A DNA stretch of 64,000 nt from Hymenobacter volaticus (lineage in GTDB: Bacteria; Bacteroidota; Bacteroidia; Cytophagales; Hymenobacteraceae), in contig NZ_CP095061.1 in NCBI RefSeq assembly GCF_022921055.1, positions 3,573,501 through 3,637,500 on the forward strand, in the 5' to 3' direction. This document shows positions 51,619 through 60,657 of the stretch, one piece after another. Both the position numbers and the translations under genes were made by a program. The notes beneath the pieces are model-generated. The model had not been told where the DNA came from. It saw nothing but the letters and a program-made list of their open reading frames with translations, and searched no databases. How positions within the stretch are numbered: the first letter of the stretch is position 1; the number at the start of each line of letters is the position of its first letter.

Positions 51619-52590
51619 CTACTGCCCCAGTACCATGGCAAACACGAGCGGCGCTACAATAGTAGCATCCGACTCGATGATGAACTTAGGTGTATCCTGA
51701 CCTAGCTTACCCCAAGTGATTTTCTCGTTCGGCACGGCACCGGAGTAGGAACCGTACGAGGTAGTGGAATCTGAAATCTGGCAGAAGTAGCCCCACAGCG
51801 GCACGCTGGTACGGCCCAAGTCCTGGTGCAGCATCGGTACCACGCAGATGGGGAAGTCGCCGGCAATACCGCCGCCAATCTGGAAGAAGCCAACTTTGCT
51901 TTCCTCAGTAGCCTGTTGGGTATACCACTCGGCCAAGTAAATCATGTACTCGATGCCGGTGCGTACGGTGTGCACGTTCTTGATGTCGCCGCTGATAACG
52001 TGGCCCGCGAAAATGTTGCCCAGCGTAGAGTCTTCCCAGCCGGGGCAGATGATAGGCAGGTTTTTCTCGGCAGCGGCCAGCATCCAAGAGTCCTTAGGGT
52101 CAATCTGGTAATACTGCTCTAGCTCGCCCGAGCGCAGGATCTGGTAGAAGAACTCGTGAGGGAAGTACCGCTCGCCCGCCTTATCGGCTTGCTCCCAGAA
52201 CTTCAATACCGAATGCTCCAGACGGCGCATGGCCTCTTCTTCCGGAATGCAGGTGTCGGTTACGCGGTTCATGTGGCGCTCCAACAGGGCCTGCTCGTCG
52301 GCAGCCGTCAGGTCGCGGTAGTGTGGTACCCGCTCGTAGAAGTCGTGGGCTACCAGGTTGAAGATATCTTCTTCCAAGTTGGCACCGGTGCAGCTGATGA
52401 TTTGCACCTTGTCCTGCCGAATCAACTCGGCCAACTGGATGCCCATTTCGGCGGTGCTCATGGCGCCAGCCAGCGTTATCATCATCTTGCCCCCTTCCGC
52501 GAGGTGCTTGTTGTAGCCTTCGGCGGCATCAATTAAAGCAGCGGCGTTGAAGTGGCGGTAGTGGTGCTTGAGGAAGTTCGTTACGTTCAT
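51619..52590 (-). CDS. deoxyhypusine synthase family protein
   Basis: A 323-residue protein. Visible blocks: GGKMMITLAGAMSTAEMGIQ (NAD-binding), QIISCTGANLEEDIFNLVAH, PIICPGWEDSTLGNIFAG, and a C-terminal SDSTTSYGSYSGAVPNEKIT with WGKLGQDTPKFIIESDATIV. This is the DHS fold. In archaea/eukaryotes DHS modifies eIF5A with spermidine; bacteria lack eIF5A, and bacterial DHS-like proteins have been linked to homospermidine or agmatine/putrescine chemistry or are uncharacterised. Length fits. No polyamine gene is adjacent, so the substrate is open. Confidence 0.9.
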   Translation of the reverse strand: MNVTNFLKHHYRHFNAAALIDAAEGYNKHLAEGGKMMITLAGAMSTAEMGIQLAELIRQDKVQIISCTGANLEEDIFNLVAHDFYERVPHYRDLTAADEQALLERHMNRVTDTCIPEEEAMRRLEHSVLKFWEQADKAGERYFPHEFFYQILRSGELEQYYQIDPKDSWMLAAAEKNLPIICPGWEDSTLGNIFAGHVISGDIKNVHTVRTGIEYMIYLAEWYTQQATEESKVGFFQIGGGIAGDFPICVVPMLHQDLGRTSVPLWGYFCQISDSTTSYGSYSGAVPNEKITWGKLGQDTPKFIIESDATIVAPLVFAMVLGQ

Positions 52591-52724
52591 CGAATCGTAG
52601 GTTCAGTAGTAGTGGGTGTGCGGAATACAATCAAATTGCAGCCTGGAATCGTTCAATAATTGAGTGTTATATCGAAGATTCTGAATAGCGCACAATTGCG
52701 CCTGGGTTGCTTGCAAATCCAGCC

Positions 52725-53261
52725 TTAAATAGGCTGTTCAATCATCAGATTGTGGTTGGTGTAGATGCAGATGTCGGCGGCAATGTGCAGGGCATCTTCC
52801 ACCATTTGGCGGGCCGTCAGGTGCGGGGCGTGCTTTTTGAGGGCCAGCGCCGCGGCTTGGGCATACATGGCACCTGAGCCAATGGCGGCTACTTCGGAAT
52901 CGGGTTCGAGCACGTCGCCGGAACCGGCAATGATGAGGAGCTCGTCTTTGTCGGCTACCACCATCATGGCTTCGAGTTTGCGCAGGTACTGGTCTTTGCG
53001 CCACTCTTTGGCCAGTTCAATAGCAGCGCGGCGCAGGTTGCCGCCGTAGCCATTAAGTTTCTCCTCGAATTTATCGAGCAGCATGAAGGCATCGGCTGTG
53101 GAGCCAGCAAAGCCTGTTACGACTTTGCCATCCTGAAGTTTACGGACTTTGCGCACGTTGCTTTTCGCTACGTGCTTATCCATGGTAGCTTGGCCATCGG
53201 CACCTAGAGCAACTTCGCCGTTGTGGCGCACCCCCAGGACGGTAGTGGAGCGTATTTTCAT
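52725..53261 (-). CDS. hslV: ATP-dependent protease subunit HslV
   Basis: A 178-residue proteasome-like peptidase. After removal of the short propeptide the catalytic Thr begins TTVLGVRHNGEVALGADGQA. Mid-protein RKLQDGKVVTGFAGSTADAF and the C-terminal LIIAGSGDVLEPDSEVAAIG and YTNHNLMIEQPI are all typical. It forms the double hexamer that works with the HslU unfoldase; hslU is not in the neighbourhood, which is unusual because the two are often adjacent, but in many Bacteroidota they are separate. Cytoplasmic. Confidence 0.96.
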   Translation of the reverse strand: MKIRSTTVLGVRHNGEVALGADGQATMDKHVAKSNVRKVRKLQDGKVVTGFAGSTADAFMLLDKFEEKLNGYGGNLRRAAIELAKEWRKDQYLRKLEAMMVVADKDELLIIAGSGDVLEPDSEVAAIGSGAMYAQAAALALKKHAPHLTARQMVEDALHIAADICIYTNHNLMIEQPI

Positions 53262-53318
53262 TTAACAATCAACGTTTAACATGGAACAACCCACTGCCAT
53301 CTAACAACTTTCATTCAA

Positions 53319-53358
53319 TGAAAAGGAGGCACTGGTTGCTACCGATGCCTCCCCTTCT
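53319..53358 (-). terminator. terminator of the TonB receptor gene
   Basis: GGAGGCA (53325-53331) pairs with TGCCTCC (53346-53352), with a small inner GGT/ACC stem; A4 at 53321-53324 forms the U-tract on the minus strand. Confidence 0.5.
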
Positions 53359-53389
53359 GGTAAACGATAAATGCTACTTGCTAAATGAA

Positions 53390-55963
53390 TCAGAATCGGG
53401 CCTGCAATTTAGCAAAGTAAAACCGGCCGTTCGAGCCCATCTGCACCGGGTCCCAGGCGCCGCCGGTTTCGGTGAGCTGCGGATCGAAGAACGTGGGGTA
53501 TTGGTTGAACAGGTTGGAACTGCCCGCCGAGAGTTGTAAATGGTCGGTGAGGGCGTAGCTGAGCGAGAGGTCAGTAGTAACCCGTGGCGTATACACCTGC
53601 TCTTTGGCGTCGTAGCCAATCAGTTTCACTTCTGCAAAGCGCACAAACCGCAACAGCGCCCCGAAACGGCCCATCTGGTAATCAAACGTAAGGTTGATTT
53701 TGGATGGCGGCGCCGACGCCTTCACGAACGCCTGTTCGCGCGGGCCGAAAAAATCATCTTCGCGCCCGGCCAACCGGCCCGAGGTCTGCACCCGATTGAT
53801 ACGCAGGCGGTTGAAGTTGGCGGCTAGTGTGGAATTCAAGCGGCCACTGCCGAGCGTAAGCGTGTGGCTTAATACGGCATCCAACCCCAACGATTCGGTG
53901 GAAGCTGCATTAGCAAAAAACTGCGCTTGCCCCACGTTCAGAGCTTGCAAGTCGGCTCCAATCACGGGGTCCTCCGAGGAAAACTGACTGGTCAGCACCA
54001 CCCGGTCGTCTATCTTGATGTAGTAGCCGTCCAAAGTCAAACTCAACGACGAGCCCAAGCGGCTGGTCAGCCCAATGTTGGCGCTGTTGGAAGTTTCTTG
54101 CTTGAGGCGCGGGATGCCTAGCTTCTGCGTGACGGCGCTGTTGTTGCGGGCCAGCAATACTTCCACGGGCTGCCCATTAATGAAGTTGGTAAACGTGGAG
54201 TTGAAGTTGATTTGCGCCAGCGAAGGCGCGCGGAAACCGGTGCTGTAAGTGCCGCGCAGCGTCAAGAACTCGGTTAGGTTGTAGCGAGTGGCCACCTTGA
54301 AGTTGAGCGTGCTGCCGAAGTCGCTGTAGTGTTCGTAGCGCAAGGCCCCGGCTAACAGCCAGCGCTGCGTTAAACTCAGTTCGGCGTCGGCGTAGGCTCC
54401 TATGTTGCTGCGCTTGGCCTTGATGGCATCCGTGGGCTGATATCCGGGGAAGCCCTGCGAGCCGGCGGCCTTCCTAAGCGAATCGGGCGTACCGGCCGGG
54501 TCGTAGTTGCGGTAAGAAGCTTCTTCGCCGGCAAACAGCGAGTACCATTCCCGCCGATATTCTGCCCCAACGGCCAGGTTCAAGCCTTGGAGCACTGTTT
54601 TATAGTTGCGCGTCGCGCTCAGCCCGATTACATTCTGTTGCAACTGAAAACCACCCGCGTTGAATGACGTTGGCGAATTGGCCCCGAGCGAGGCATTGAG
54701 CGTGTTGCGCACGCCATACTCGAAACGGTTGGAGCCGAAGTTATTACTCAAGTCAAAGTCCCAGCCGCCAGCTAGCAGGCGCAAGCCCGCTACCGCCGAG
54801 CCATCCCAAATGTCGCTGGTAATGATGGGGTCGAAGCCGTTGGGGTAAATGGAGGGCACGTTGCGGTCATCGTCGGCGAAGCGCGTCCAGGCATAGGCGT
54901 CGCCGCCCCGCTTGTTTACGCCCCCAAAGGTGTAGATGTGCGCTTTGTCGCTGAGCGGGAATTTGGCGTTGAGGTAAGCGGCCGTGTTTTTCACTTCTGG
55001 GTCGCCGTATTGGCGGCGGGCTATGCCATCGGGCGAGGTGGGCACGTTAGCGCGCTGCGTGTGCTCGCGCTGATTGTAATCGAGGGTGGCATTGACGAAG
55101 CCGCCGTTCTGCCCCACCCCGATACCGTAGTTGACGTTGGCGTTGAAGTTGCCACCGTCAAAATTCTTGTCGTCGAAGCGGTATTTGGCGTCGTAGGCTC
55201 CGTAGTTGGCACTTACAGTAAGCTCGTTCACGCTTTTCTTCAACACGATGTTGATAACGCCCGCAATGGCATCAGAGCCATACTGAGCGGCCGCGCCATC
55301 GCGCAGAATCTCGATTCGCTCGATAGAAGCCGCGGGAATGACGTTCAGGTCGGTGCCCGTGTTGCCCCGGCCCCGCGAGCCAAACAAATTCACGAGAGCC
55401 GACTGGTGCTGCCGCTTGCCGTTTACCAGCACCAGGGTTTGGTCGGGACCGAGGCCGCGCAGGGTGGCCGGGTCTACGTGGTCGGCGCCGTCAGAGCCAG
55501 TCTGGCGGTTGGAGTTAAACGAGGGCGCCACAAATTGCAGCAACTGGTTTACATCGAGCTGCCCGGTTTTGGCCGTCACCTCCCGAATGTCAATCACATC
55601 TACCGGCGAAGGCGAGTCAGTAACCGAGCGGTTTTGGCTGCGCGAACCCACTACCTGCACGGCGTCGAGGCTGGTGCTGGCCTCGGCTAGGCGCACCGTT
55701 AGGGTCCCGCCGCTGGCGTTTACTTCCTGGCTGGCAAAGCCGATAGAGCTTACCACCAGCTTGGGGGATTGGGAGCGGGCACGAAGCGTAAACCGTCCGT
55801 CGGGTCCGGTACCCGTACCGTTGTTGGTTCCTTTCTCCACAACCGTGGCGCCCACCACTGGCTTGCCGGCCGCGTCGAGCACCTGCCCCGATAGCGCTTG
55901 GCCTTGCCCGAAAGCAGCCACGCTCGTTAAGGACATCAGTGCAATTGGTACAAAGTGTTTCAT
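53390..55963 (-). CDS. TonB-dependent outer-membrane receptor
   Basis: An 857-residue protein. Signal peptide MKHFVPIALMSLTSVAAFGQ; then a carboxypeptidase-like regulatory domain (residues ~22-105, ALSGQVLDAAGKPVVGATVV); a TonB plug with VDVIDIREVTAKTGQLDVNQ and ATLRGLGPDQTLVLVNGKRQ, and RIEILRDGAAAQYGSDAIAG; and a C-terminal beta-barrel ending ...NGRFYFAKLQARF, whose terminal aromatic is needed for outer-membrane insertion. The receptor imports a ligand against TonB energy. No SusD-like gene sits next to it and no siderophore or cobalamin gene is adjacent, so the ligand is unknown. Confidence 0.95.
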   Translation of the reverse strand: MKHFVPIALMSLTSVAAFGQGQALSGQVLDAAGKPVVGATVVEKGTNNGTGTGPDGRFTLRARSQSPKLVVSSIGFASQEVNASGGTLTVRLAEASTSLDAVQVVGSRSQNRSVTDSPSPVDVIDIREVTAKTGQLDVNQLLQFVAPSFNSNRQTGSDGADHVDPATLRGLGPDQTLVLVNGKRQHQSALVNLFGSRGRGNTGTDLNVIPAASIERIEILRDGAAAQYGSDAIAGVINIVLKKSVNELTVSANYGAYDAKYRFDDKNFDGGNFNANVNYGIGVGQNGGFVNATLDYNQREHTQRANVPTSPDGIARRQYGDPEVKNTAAYLNAKFPLSDKAHIYTFGGVNKRGGDAYAWTRFADDDRNVPSIYPNGFDPIITSDIWDGSAVAGLRLLAGGWDFDLSNNFGSNRFEYGVRNTLNASLGANSPTSFNAGGFQLQQNVIGLSATRNYKTVLQGLNLAVGAEYRREWYSLFAGEEASYRNYDPAGTPDSLRKAAGSQGFPGYQPTDAIKAKRSNIGAYADAELSLTQRWLLAGALRYEHYSDFGSTLNFKVATRYNLTEFLTLRGTYSTGFRAPSLAQINFNSTFTNFINGQPVEVLLARNNSAVTQKLGIPRLKQETSNSANIGLTSRLGSSLSLTLDGYYIKIDDRVVLTSQFSSEDPVIGADLQALNVGQAQFFANAASTESLGLDAVLSHTLTLGSGRLNSTLAANFNRLRINRVQTSGRLAGREDDFFGPREQAFVKASAPPSKINLTFDYQMGRFGALLRFVRFAEVKLIGYDAKEQVYTPRVTTDLSLSYALTDHLQLSAGSSNLFNQYPTFFDPQLTETGGAWDPVQMGSNGRFYFAKLQARF

Positions 55964-56049
55964 AGCATGAAATCAATGAAGTGAAAGTTTGGTAGTGCAG
56001 GTAATCAGGGCAGGAAATCCTATTATTTTCTCAAGAAAGTGAATAAATA

Positions 56050-56079
56050 AAAAAACCAGCCCTTGCAGGCTGGTTTTTT
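56050..56079 (-). terminator. terminator of the pyruvate dehydrogenase E2 gene
   Basis: AAAAAACCAGCC (56050-56061) pairs with GGCTGGTTTTTT (56068-56079), six-base loop; the left A-run is the U-tract on the minus strand. Confidence 0.85.
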
Positions 56080-56104
56080 AGAATGCATGTACGGTTGACC
56101 TTTA

Positions 56105-57856
56105 TCAGATCAGCATGCGCATGGGGTCTTCGAGCAAGCTTTTCAGCGTTTGTAGGAAGGCAGCGCCAGTGGCGCCGTCCACTACGCGGTGGTCGCAGCT
56201 GAGCGTCACTTTCATGATGTTGCCAATGGTCAGCGCACCGTCTTTTACCACGGCCGTTTGCTTGATGCCGCCCACTGCCAAGATGCAAGCATCCGGTGGG
56301 TTGATGATGGCCGTGAATTCGTCGATGCCGAACATGCCGAGGTTCGAGATGGTGAAGGTGCTTCCCTCCCACTCGGCGGGTTGCAGCTTCTTGCTCTTCG
56401 CCTTGCCAGCTAGTTCTTTCACTTCGGTGGCAATGGTCGAGAGGCCTTTGCCATCGGCATTGCGTACCACGGGTACCAATAGTCCTTCGTCCACGGCTAC
56501 AGCCACACCGATATTCACCACCTTGTTCTGGCGGATTTTGTCGCCGAGCCACGAGGAGTTGACGGCGGGGTGCTGCTTCAGGGCAACTGCGGCAGCCTTA
56601 ATCACCAAGTCATTGAAGCTGAGCTTCACCGGCGACAGAGCGTTGAGCTGCGTGCGTACTTCCATAGCCCGGTCCATTAGGATTTCCATCGTCAGATAGA
56701 AATGTGGAGCCGTGAACAAGCTCTCGGACAAACGACGCGCAATAACCTTACGCATCTGCGACACGGGCGTGTCGGTGTAGTCTTGCGAAGCGGGTGCGCT
56801 AGCGGCGGCTTGCGGTGCTGGCTGCGCGGCGGGAGTGGCAGCCGGAGCGGCTTGGGGAGCAGCAGCTGGCTGCTCTGTTGCGGCGGGAGCAGCGGCCGGC
56901 TGCGCGGCTGGTGCTGCGCTAGGCTGTGCGCTTTCTAGGTCGCGGGAAATGATGCGGCCGTTTTCGCCGGAGCCTTTAATGGTATTCAGATCGATGCCTT
57001 TTTCCTTGGCAATGCTCTTGGCTAGCGGCGAAGCCAGCAAACGACCACCAGCGGGTTGCTGAGTAGTGGTAGCAGCTTGCGGGGCGGCAGCAGCGGGTGC
57101 AGTGGCGGCCGGAGCAGCCTCTTCAGGCGCTGGAGCGGCAGCCGGGGCGGCGCTACCACCACTCTGTCCGCCGAGTAGGGCTTGCACATCGGCTCCTTCT
57201 TCCCCAATAATGGCCAGAACGCCGTCTACGGCAATGGCTTCTCCATCCTTCGGACCGATATAGAGCAAGGTGCCATCCTCGTAGTTTTCCAGCTCCATGG
57301 TAGCTTTGTCGGTTTCGACTTCTGCTAGCACGTCGCCAGATTTCACTTTGTCGCCCACTTTCTTCAACCAAGAGGCAATGGTGCCCTCGGTCATGGTGTC
57401 GCTCATTTTGGGCATCCGCACTACGGTCGCTTTCTTGCCGTTGCCGGCCGGAGCCGCGGGCGCAGCCACTACAGGCGCCGAAACCGGAGTGGCCGCTGGT
57501 GCTGGCGCTGGTGCGGGGGCCGCAGGAGCCGGTGCGGGAGTTGCTTCGGCTTTGGGTGCCTCAGCTGCTGCTGGAGCACCGCCTTGGCCGCCGGATAGCA
57601 AGCCCGAAAAGTCTTCGCCTTCCTTCCCGACGATGGCCAGAATGCCATCCACAGCTACCGATTCGCCTTCTTTCGGACCGATATAGAGCAGGGTCCCGTC
57701 CTCGTAGTTTTCCAGCTCCATCGTGGCTTTGTCGGTTTCGACCTCGGCCAGCACGTCGCCGGATTTTATTTTGTCGCCTACCTTCTTGAGCCATGTAGCA
57801 ATGACGCCCTCCGTCATTGTGTCGCTCATTTTGGGCATTTTTATGATTTCGGCCAT
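56105..57856 (-). CDS. aceF: pyruvate dehydrogenase E2 (dihydrolipoamide acetyltransferase), two lipoyl domains
   Basis: A 583-residue multi-domain enzyme. Two near-identical lipoyl domains at residues ~1-80 and ~145-225 (each has VLAEVETDKATMELENYEDG, whose lysine carries lipoate); Ala/Pro-rich linkers; a peripheral subunit-binding domain (LLASPLAKSIAKEKGIDLNT, then GSGENGRIISRDLE); and a C-terminal catalytic domain ending with SCDHRVVDGATGAAFLQ, holding the HxxxDG motif. It moves acetyl groups to CoA within the complex; it is the E2 of pyruvate rather than 2-oxoglutarate type by the double lipoyl and the ALTIGNIMKVTLSC block. E1 and E3 genes are not adjacent. Confidence 0.94.
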   Translation of the reverse strand: MAEIIKMPKMSDTMTEGVIATWLKKVGDKIKSGDVLAEVETDKATMELENYEDGTLLYIGPKEGESVAVDGILAIVGKEGEDFSGLLSGGQGGAPAAAEAPKAEATPAPAPAAPAPAPAPAATPVSAPVVAAPAAPAGNGKKATVVRMPKMSDTMTEGTIASWLKKVGDKVKSGDVLAEVETDKATMELENYEDGTLLYIGPKDGEAIAVDGVLAIIGEEGADVQALLGGQSGGSAAPAAAPAPEEAAPAATAPAAAAPQAATTTQQPAGGRLLASPLAKSIAKEKGIDLNTIKGSGENGRIISRDLESAQPSAAPAAQPAAAPAATEQPAAAPQAAPAATPAAQPAPQAAASAPASQDYTDTPVSQMRKVIARRLSESLFTAPHFYLTMEILMDRAMEVRTQLNALSPVKLSFNDLVIKAAAVALKQHPAVNSSWLGDKIRQNKVVNIGVAVAVDEGLLVPVVRNADGKGLSTIATEVKELAGKAKSKKLQPAEWEGSTFTISNLGMFGIDEFTAIINPPDACILAVGGIKQTAVVKDGALTIGNIMKVTLSCDHRVVDGATGAAFLQTLKSLLEDPMRMLI

Positions 57857-58043
57857 CTGCTTCTGCGGTTGAAATGAGTGGGCGTCAAAATTAGCCCGAA
57901 AATCCGGCGGTGCAAACCGCCGGGCAATTAGGAAGTTTAGGTTTGTGCTTACCGCCTAGCTTGAGCTAGGGTTTTGCCTCTGGAATTAGGTTCAATGTGT
58001 TTCCTCAACGGCAATATTCAGGCGGCTTTCTCTAGCATGCAAA

Positions 58044-59378
58044 TCAAGGTGCCCATTCAAGAATATAAACGGGCTGCGGCGCCAGCTTTTCCAGCGTCTC
58101 GCCGTCGCCTTGGCCGGTACGCTGCACAAACAAATTCAGGCGGCCGTTTTGCACCCACCGCTCGGTGTCGTAGCTCGGCTCCCAATTACCAACGGGCTCG
58201 GCGTTCAGGTCTTTCGTAGTCCATTGGTTTGTGCTTAAGTCGGTGCACTGCATCATCGAAACTCGGTCTTGGCGCTCCACATCGCGGTATAGCACATACA
58301 CCGGCGGGTTGCTTTTGCTGTTGCCCACTAGCACCTGAGGGCGAGAAATCGGGATTTTCTTGGTACCGGCTCCGCTTAAGCTAAAAGGCGTGGTGCGCTG
58401 CCCAACTTGCGCCACGCGCCATTGCTTGTTGGTTAGGTAGATGAGTTGGTACTGCGGCACGGTAGAGCCCACGGGCCGCCAGTAGGTGGCAATGTAGGGG
58501 TTGCCTTGCGCGTCAGCCACCATGGAGGTTTGGTTGATTAACTCGCTGCGCTGCGGAATACGGCAGGCGTACTCGGCGGTTTTTTCGGTGATGGGCAGTT
58601 TGTACACTTCGCCGGTGCTTTTCTGCCAGGTTTTACCGCCATCCAAGGACCGGGCGTAAGCCATATCGTGGTTGGAAGCCACATCCGGCGACTCGCGCCA
58701 CACCCACGACACGTGCAGCGTGCCGCGGGCATCGAGCGTGGCTTGCCAGTAGGCATTGCGCTGGCCTTCGCCGTCAATCAGCACGTCGTGCAGCCGCGTC
58801 CACTGCTTGGTTTTGGTGCTGTAGCGGTTGAGCACCATGTTGCCATTGCCGGAGCTACCGTCGCGGTACACGAACAGCAAGTCGCCATCAGGATAGCGGT
58901 AGAACTCCGGATACGTCACGTTCGACTCCTGCTTGCCGGTCATGTAGAGCAGATCGGTTAATTCCAAGGAGTTGGGCGCCAGGCTGCGGCAGTACCGCAA
59001 CGGGTTGCCGTGGTGGTCGAAAGACAAATGCAGATAGCCCGCACCGTCCACCATCAAGCTAATGATGTTGTGCGCGTCCGACACCTTGCCTTGGTAGCGC
59101 GTGCGCTGCACTTGCCAAGCACCAGCGGGCAGCGCCCGCCGGCCTAGCACGATGTAGCCCACCGAATCATAGAAAGCCGTGTATTGTGTCTGCTTATGCG
59201 TCACCACGGAGTTTTTGCGGAATACGGCTCCGTTCACGTTGTTGCGCGCCCATCCTAGCCCAACCGGTACCAGACCGCCCGGCTTGGCTGTCGGCGCAAC
59301 TTGCGCAACACCAGTAACGCTGCCACTCAGCAACAACAGTAGCAACAACCGACGTAAGGCAAGGGGCAAAAACATCAT
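58044..59378 (-). CDS. exported BNR-repeat (BNR_4-type) protein
   Basis: About 444 residues from the ATG at 59378, which gives a signal peptide (LALRRLLLLLLLSGSVTGVAQ); the frame open to 59429 adds 17 residues. The body is a beta-propeller of the BNR_4 type: NNVNGAVFRKNSVVTHKQTQ, HNIISLMVDGAGYLHLSFDH, NPLRYCRSL, ESNVTYPEFYRYPDGDLLFV, YARSLDGGKTWQKSTGE with an Asp-box-like SLDGGKTW, and NTQ-like ends. Family members include polysaccharide-active enzymes (for example rhamnogalacturonan/ulvan-associated) but the activity here is unknown. Periplasmic or secreted. Confidence 0.88.
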   Translation of the reverse strand: MMFLPLALRRLLLLLLLSGSVTGVAQVAPTAKPGGLVPVGLGWARNNVNGAVFRKNSVVTHKQTQYTAFYDSVGYIVLGRRALPAGAWQVQRTRYQGKVSDAHNIISLMVDGAGYLHLSFDHHGNPLRYCRSLAPNSLELTDLLYMTGKQESNVTYPEFYRYPDGDLLFVYRDGSSGNGNMVLNRYSTKTKQWTRLHDVLIDGEGQRNAYWQATLDARGTLHVSWVWRESPDVASNHDMAYARSLDGGKTWQKSTGEVYKLPITEKTAEYACRIPQRSELINQTSMVADAQGNPYIATYWRPVGSTVPQYQLIYLTNKQWRVAQVGQRTTPFSLSGAGTKKIPISRPQVLVGNSKSNPPVYVLYRDVERQDRVSMMQCTDLSTNQWTTKDLNAEPVGNWEPSYDTERWVQNGRLNLFVQRTGQGDGETLEKLAPQPVYILEWAP

Positions 59379-59513
59379 GTTCAATGATTGGTGACGGAGT
59401 GGAGCGGGGCTTTTCAAACAACTAGGCAAAAGATAGCAGAACGCACGTTGTTAACGTGGCAATCTGAAACTCTATGCCAGGGCGGCTACTGCGTGTTCAG
59501 GTAAGATGTATCT

Positions 59514-60128
59514 TTAGTGCAGGTGAGCTACATCCAGAAAATTGCGCACCGTGAACATGGAGCCTGTGTAATGCACCTTATATAAGCACAGGTTGCGGTG
59601 CTCGAAGGCGTCCATACGACTCAACGGATAGTTGAGCAGTTGGCAGAGCAACACCCGCATGGCGCGCCCGTGCATGCACACCAGCACGTTTTCTTCTTCG
59701 GGGCGGCTTTTCAGCAGTTCAATGAAAGGGCGCTGCCGGGCGGCCACTTCATCGGGACTTTCGCCGCCCGTAAGGCGGGCGAAGGTCTCGCCCCGGTCCC
59801 ATTGGTCGAGCACGCCTTGGTATTCGGCGTCTTCTTCGGCGGTGATGCGGGTGCCTTCGCGCACGCCCCAGCTAATCTCGTTGAGGGCCGTGTATTGCTC
59901 GTGCGGCAGGCCAAGTTCCAGAAACCCTCGCACCGATTGGTGGGTACGCCGCAGCACCGACGTGTAGACTTTATCGAACGGCATATGTTGATAGGCTGCG
60001 AAGAACTGCTCGGCCTGCCGCCGGCCGGTTTCATTTAAGTCGGAATCGACGCCACTGCCCTGCACAATGTTTTGCACGTTGTAGTCGGTCTGGCCGTGGC
60101 GGATTAGGTATATTTTTTTGACGCTCAC
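59514..60128 (-). CDS. histidine phosphatase (phosphoglycerate-mutase-like) family protein
   Basis: A 204-residue enzyme with the RHG motif YLIRHGQTDYN near residue 8, then YTSVLRRTHQSVRGFLELGL and a late VLVCMHGRAMRVLLCQLLN supplying the second His. EISWGVREGTRI holds the acid residue. Members are cofactor-independent phosphatases (phosphoserine, alpha-ribazole phosphate, or general). Substrate unknown. It is divergent from the thioesterase that opens the menaquinone cluster, so a shared regulatory region is likely. Confidence 0.9.
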   Translation of the reverse strand: MSVKKIYLIRHGQTDYNVQNIVQGSGVDSDLNETGRRQAEQFFAAYQHMPFDKVYTSVLRRTHQSVRGFLELGLPHEQYTALNEISWGVREGTRITAEEDAEYQGVLDQWDRGETFARLTGGESPDEVAARQRPFIELLKSRPEEENVLVCMHGRAMRVLLCQLLNYPLSRMDAFEHRNLCLYKVHYTGSMFTVRNFLDVAHLH

Positions 60129-60213
60129 TTTCCGGCTAGCTTTGCTGTTTATCCTTTAAAAGTATCGTTGCTTCTGGCCTTACAAGCCCCAATGCTACAC
60201 TTTTTCATTGCAT

Positions 60214-60657
60214 ATGGCACAATTCCCTACCGATCCTGCCCAAATCAACGCGTGGGCTAAGAACACCTTGGGTGAACATCTTGGCATCGAAATAACGGCA
60301 GTAGGTGAGCGGACGATAACTGGCCGTATGCCCGTCGACCACCGCACTCACCAGCCCATGGGCTTGCTGCACGGGGGTGCTTCTGTCGCCCTGGCCGAAA
60401 CGCTAGGCAGCATCGGGGCCACGCTGCAGGTAGACATACGCAAAAAAGCTTGCGTGGGGCTGGAAATCAATGCTAATCACCTCAAAGGCGTGAAATCGGG
60501 CTACGTAGTGGGGCATGCTACCGCTCTGCACGTGGGCCGCAGCACGCAAGTGTGGGAAATCCGCATTACGCACGAAGAAACCGGCGCGCTGGTTTGCATC
60601 AGCCGCATTACCATGGCCGTTGTCGATTTACCTTCCGCGGCCCAGCCGCAAGCATGA
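60214..60657 (+). CDS. hotdog thioesterase, probable DHNA-CoA thioesterase of menaquinone synthesis
   Basis: About 147 residues from the ATG at 60214 (frame also opens at a TTG at 60208). The fold is PaaI/ComA2-like: THQPMGLLHGGASVALAETL with the HGG and catalytic-type E, GLEINANHLKGVKSGYVVGH, and a beta-sheet end. The ATGA overlap with the isochorismate synthase gene and the following menD make a role as 1,4-dihydroxy-2-naphthoyl-CoA hydrolase (MenI) the best guess; the sequence alone shows only thioesterase. Confidence 0.87.
   Translation: MAQFPTDPAQINAWAKNTLGEHLGIEITAVGERTITGRMPVDHRTHQPMGLLHGGASVALAETLGSIGATLQVDIRKKACVGLEINANHLKGVKSGYVVGHATALHVGRSTQVWEIRITHEETGALVCISRITMAVVDLPSAAQPQA

Noticed and set aside
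54938..55690. 250-codon plus-strand open frame inside the TonB receptor
   Set aside because: It lies wholly antisense to a gene with full domain support; long antisense frames are expected in GC-rich DNA and this one has no family pattern.
53390..55963. Possible SusC/SusD polysaccharide utilisation locus at the TonB receptor
   Set aside because: No SusD-like gene or glycoside hydrolase is adjacent; the flanks are hslV and pyruvate dehydrogenase E2.
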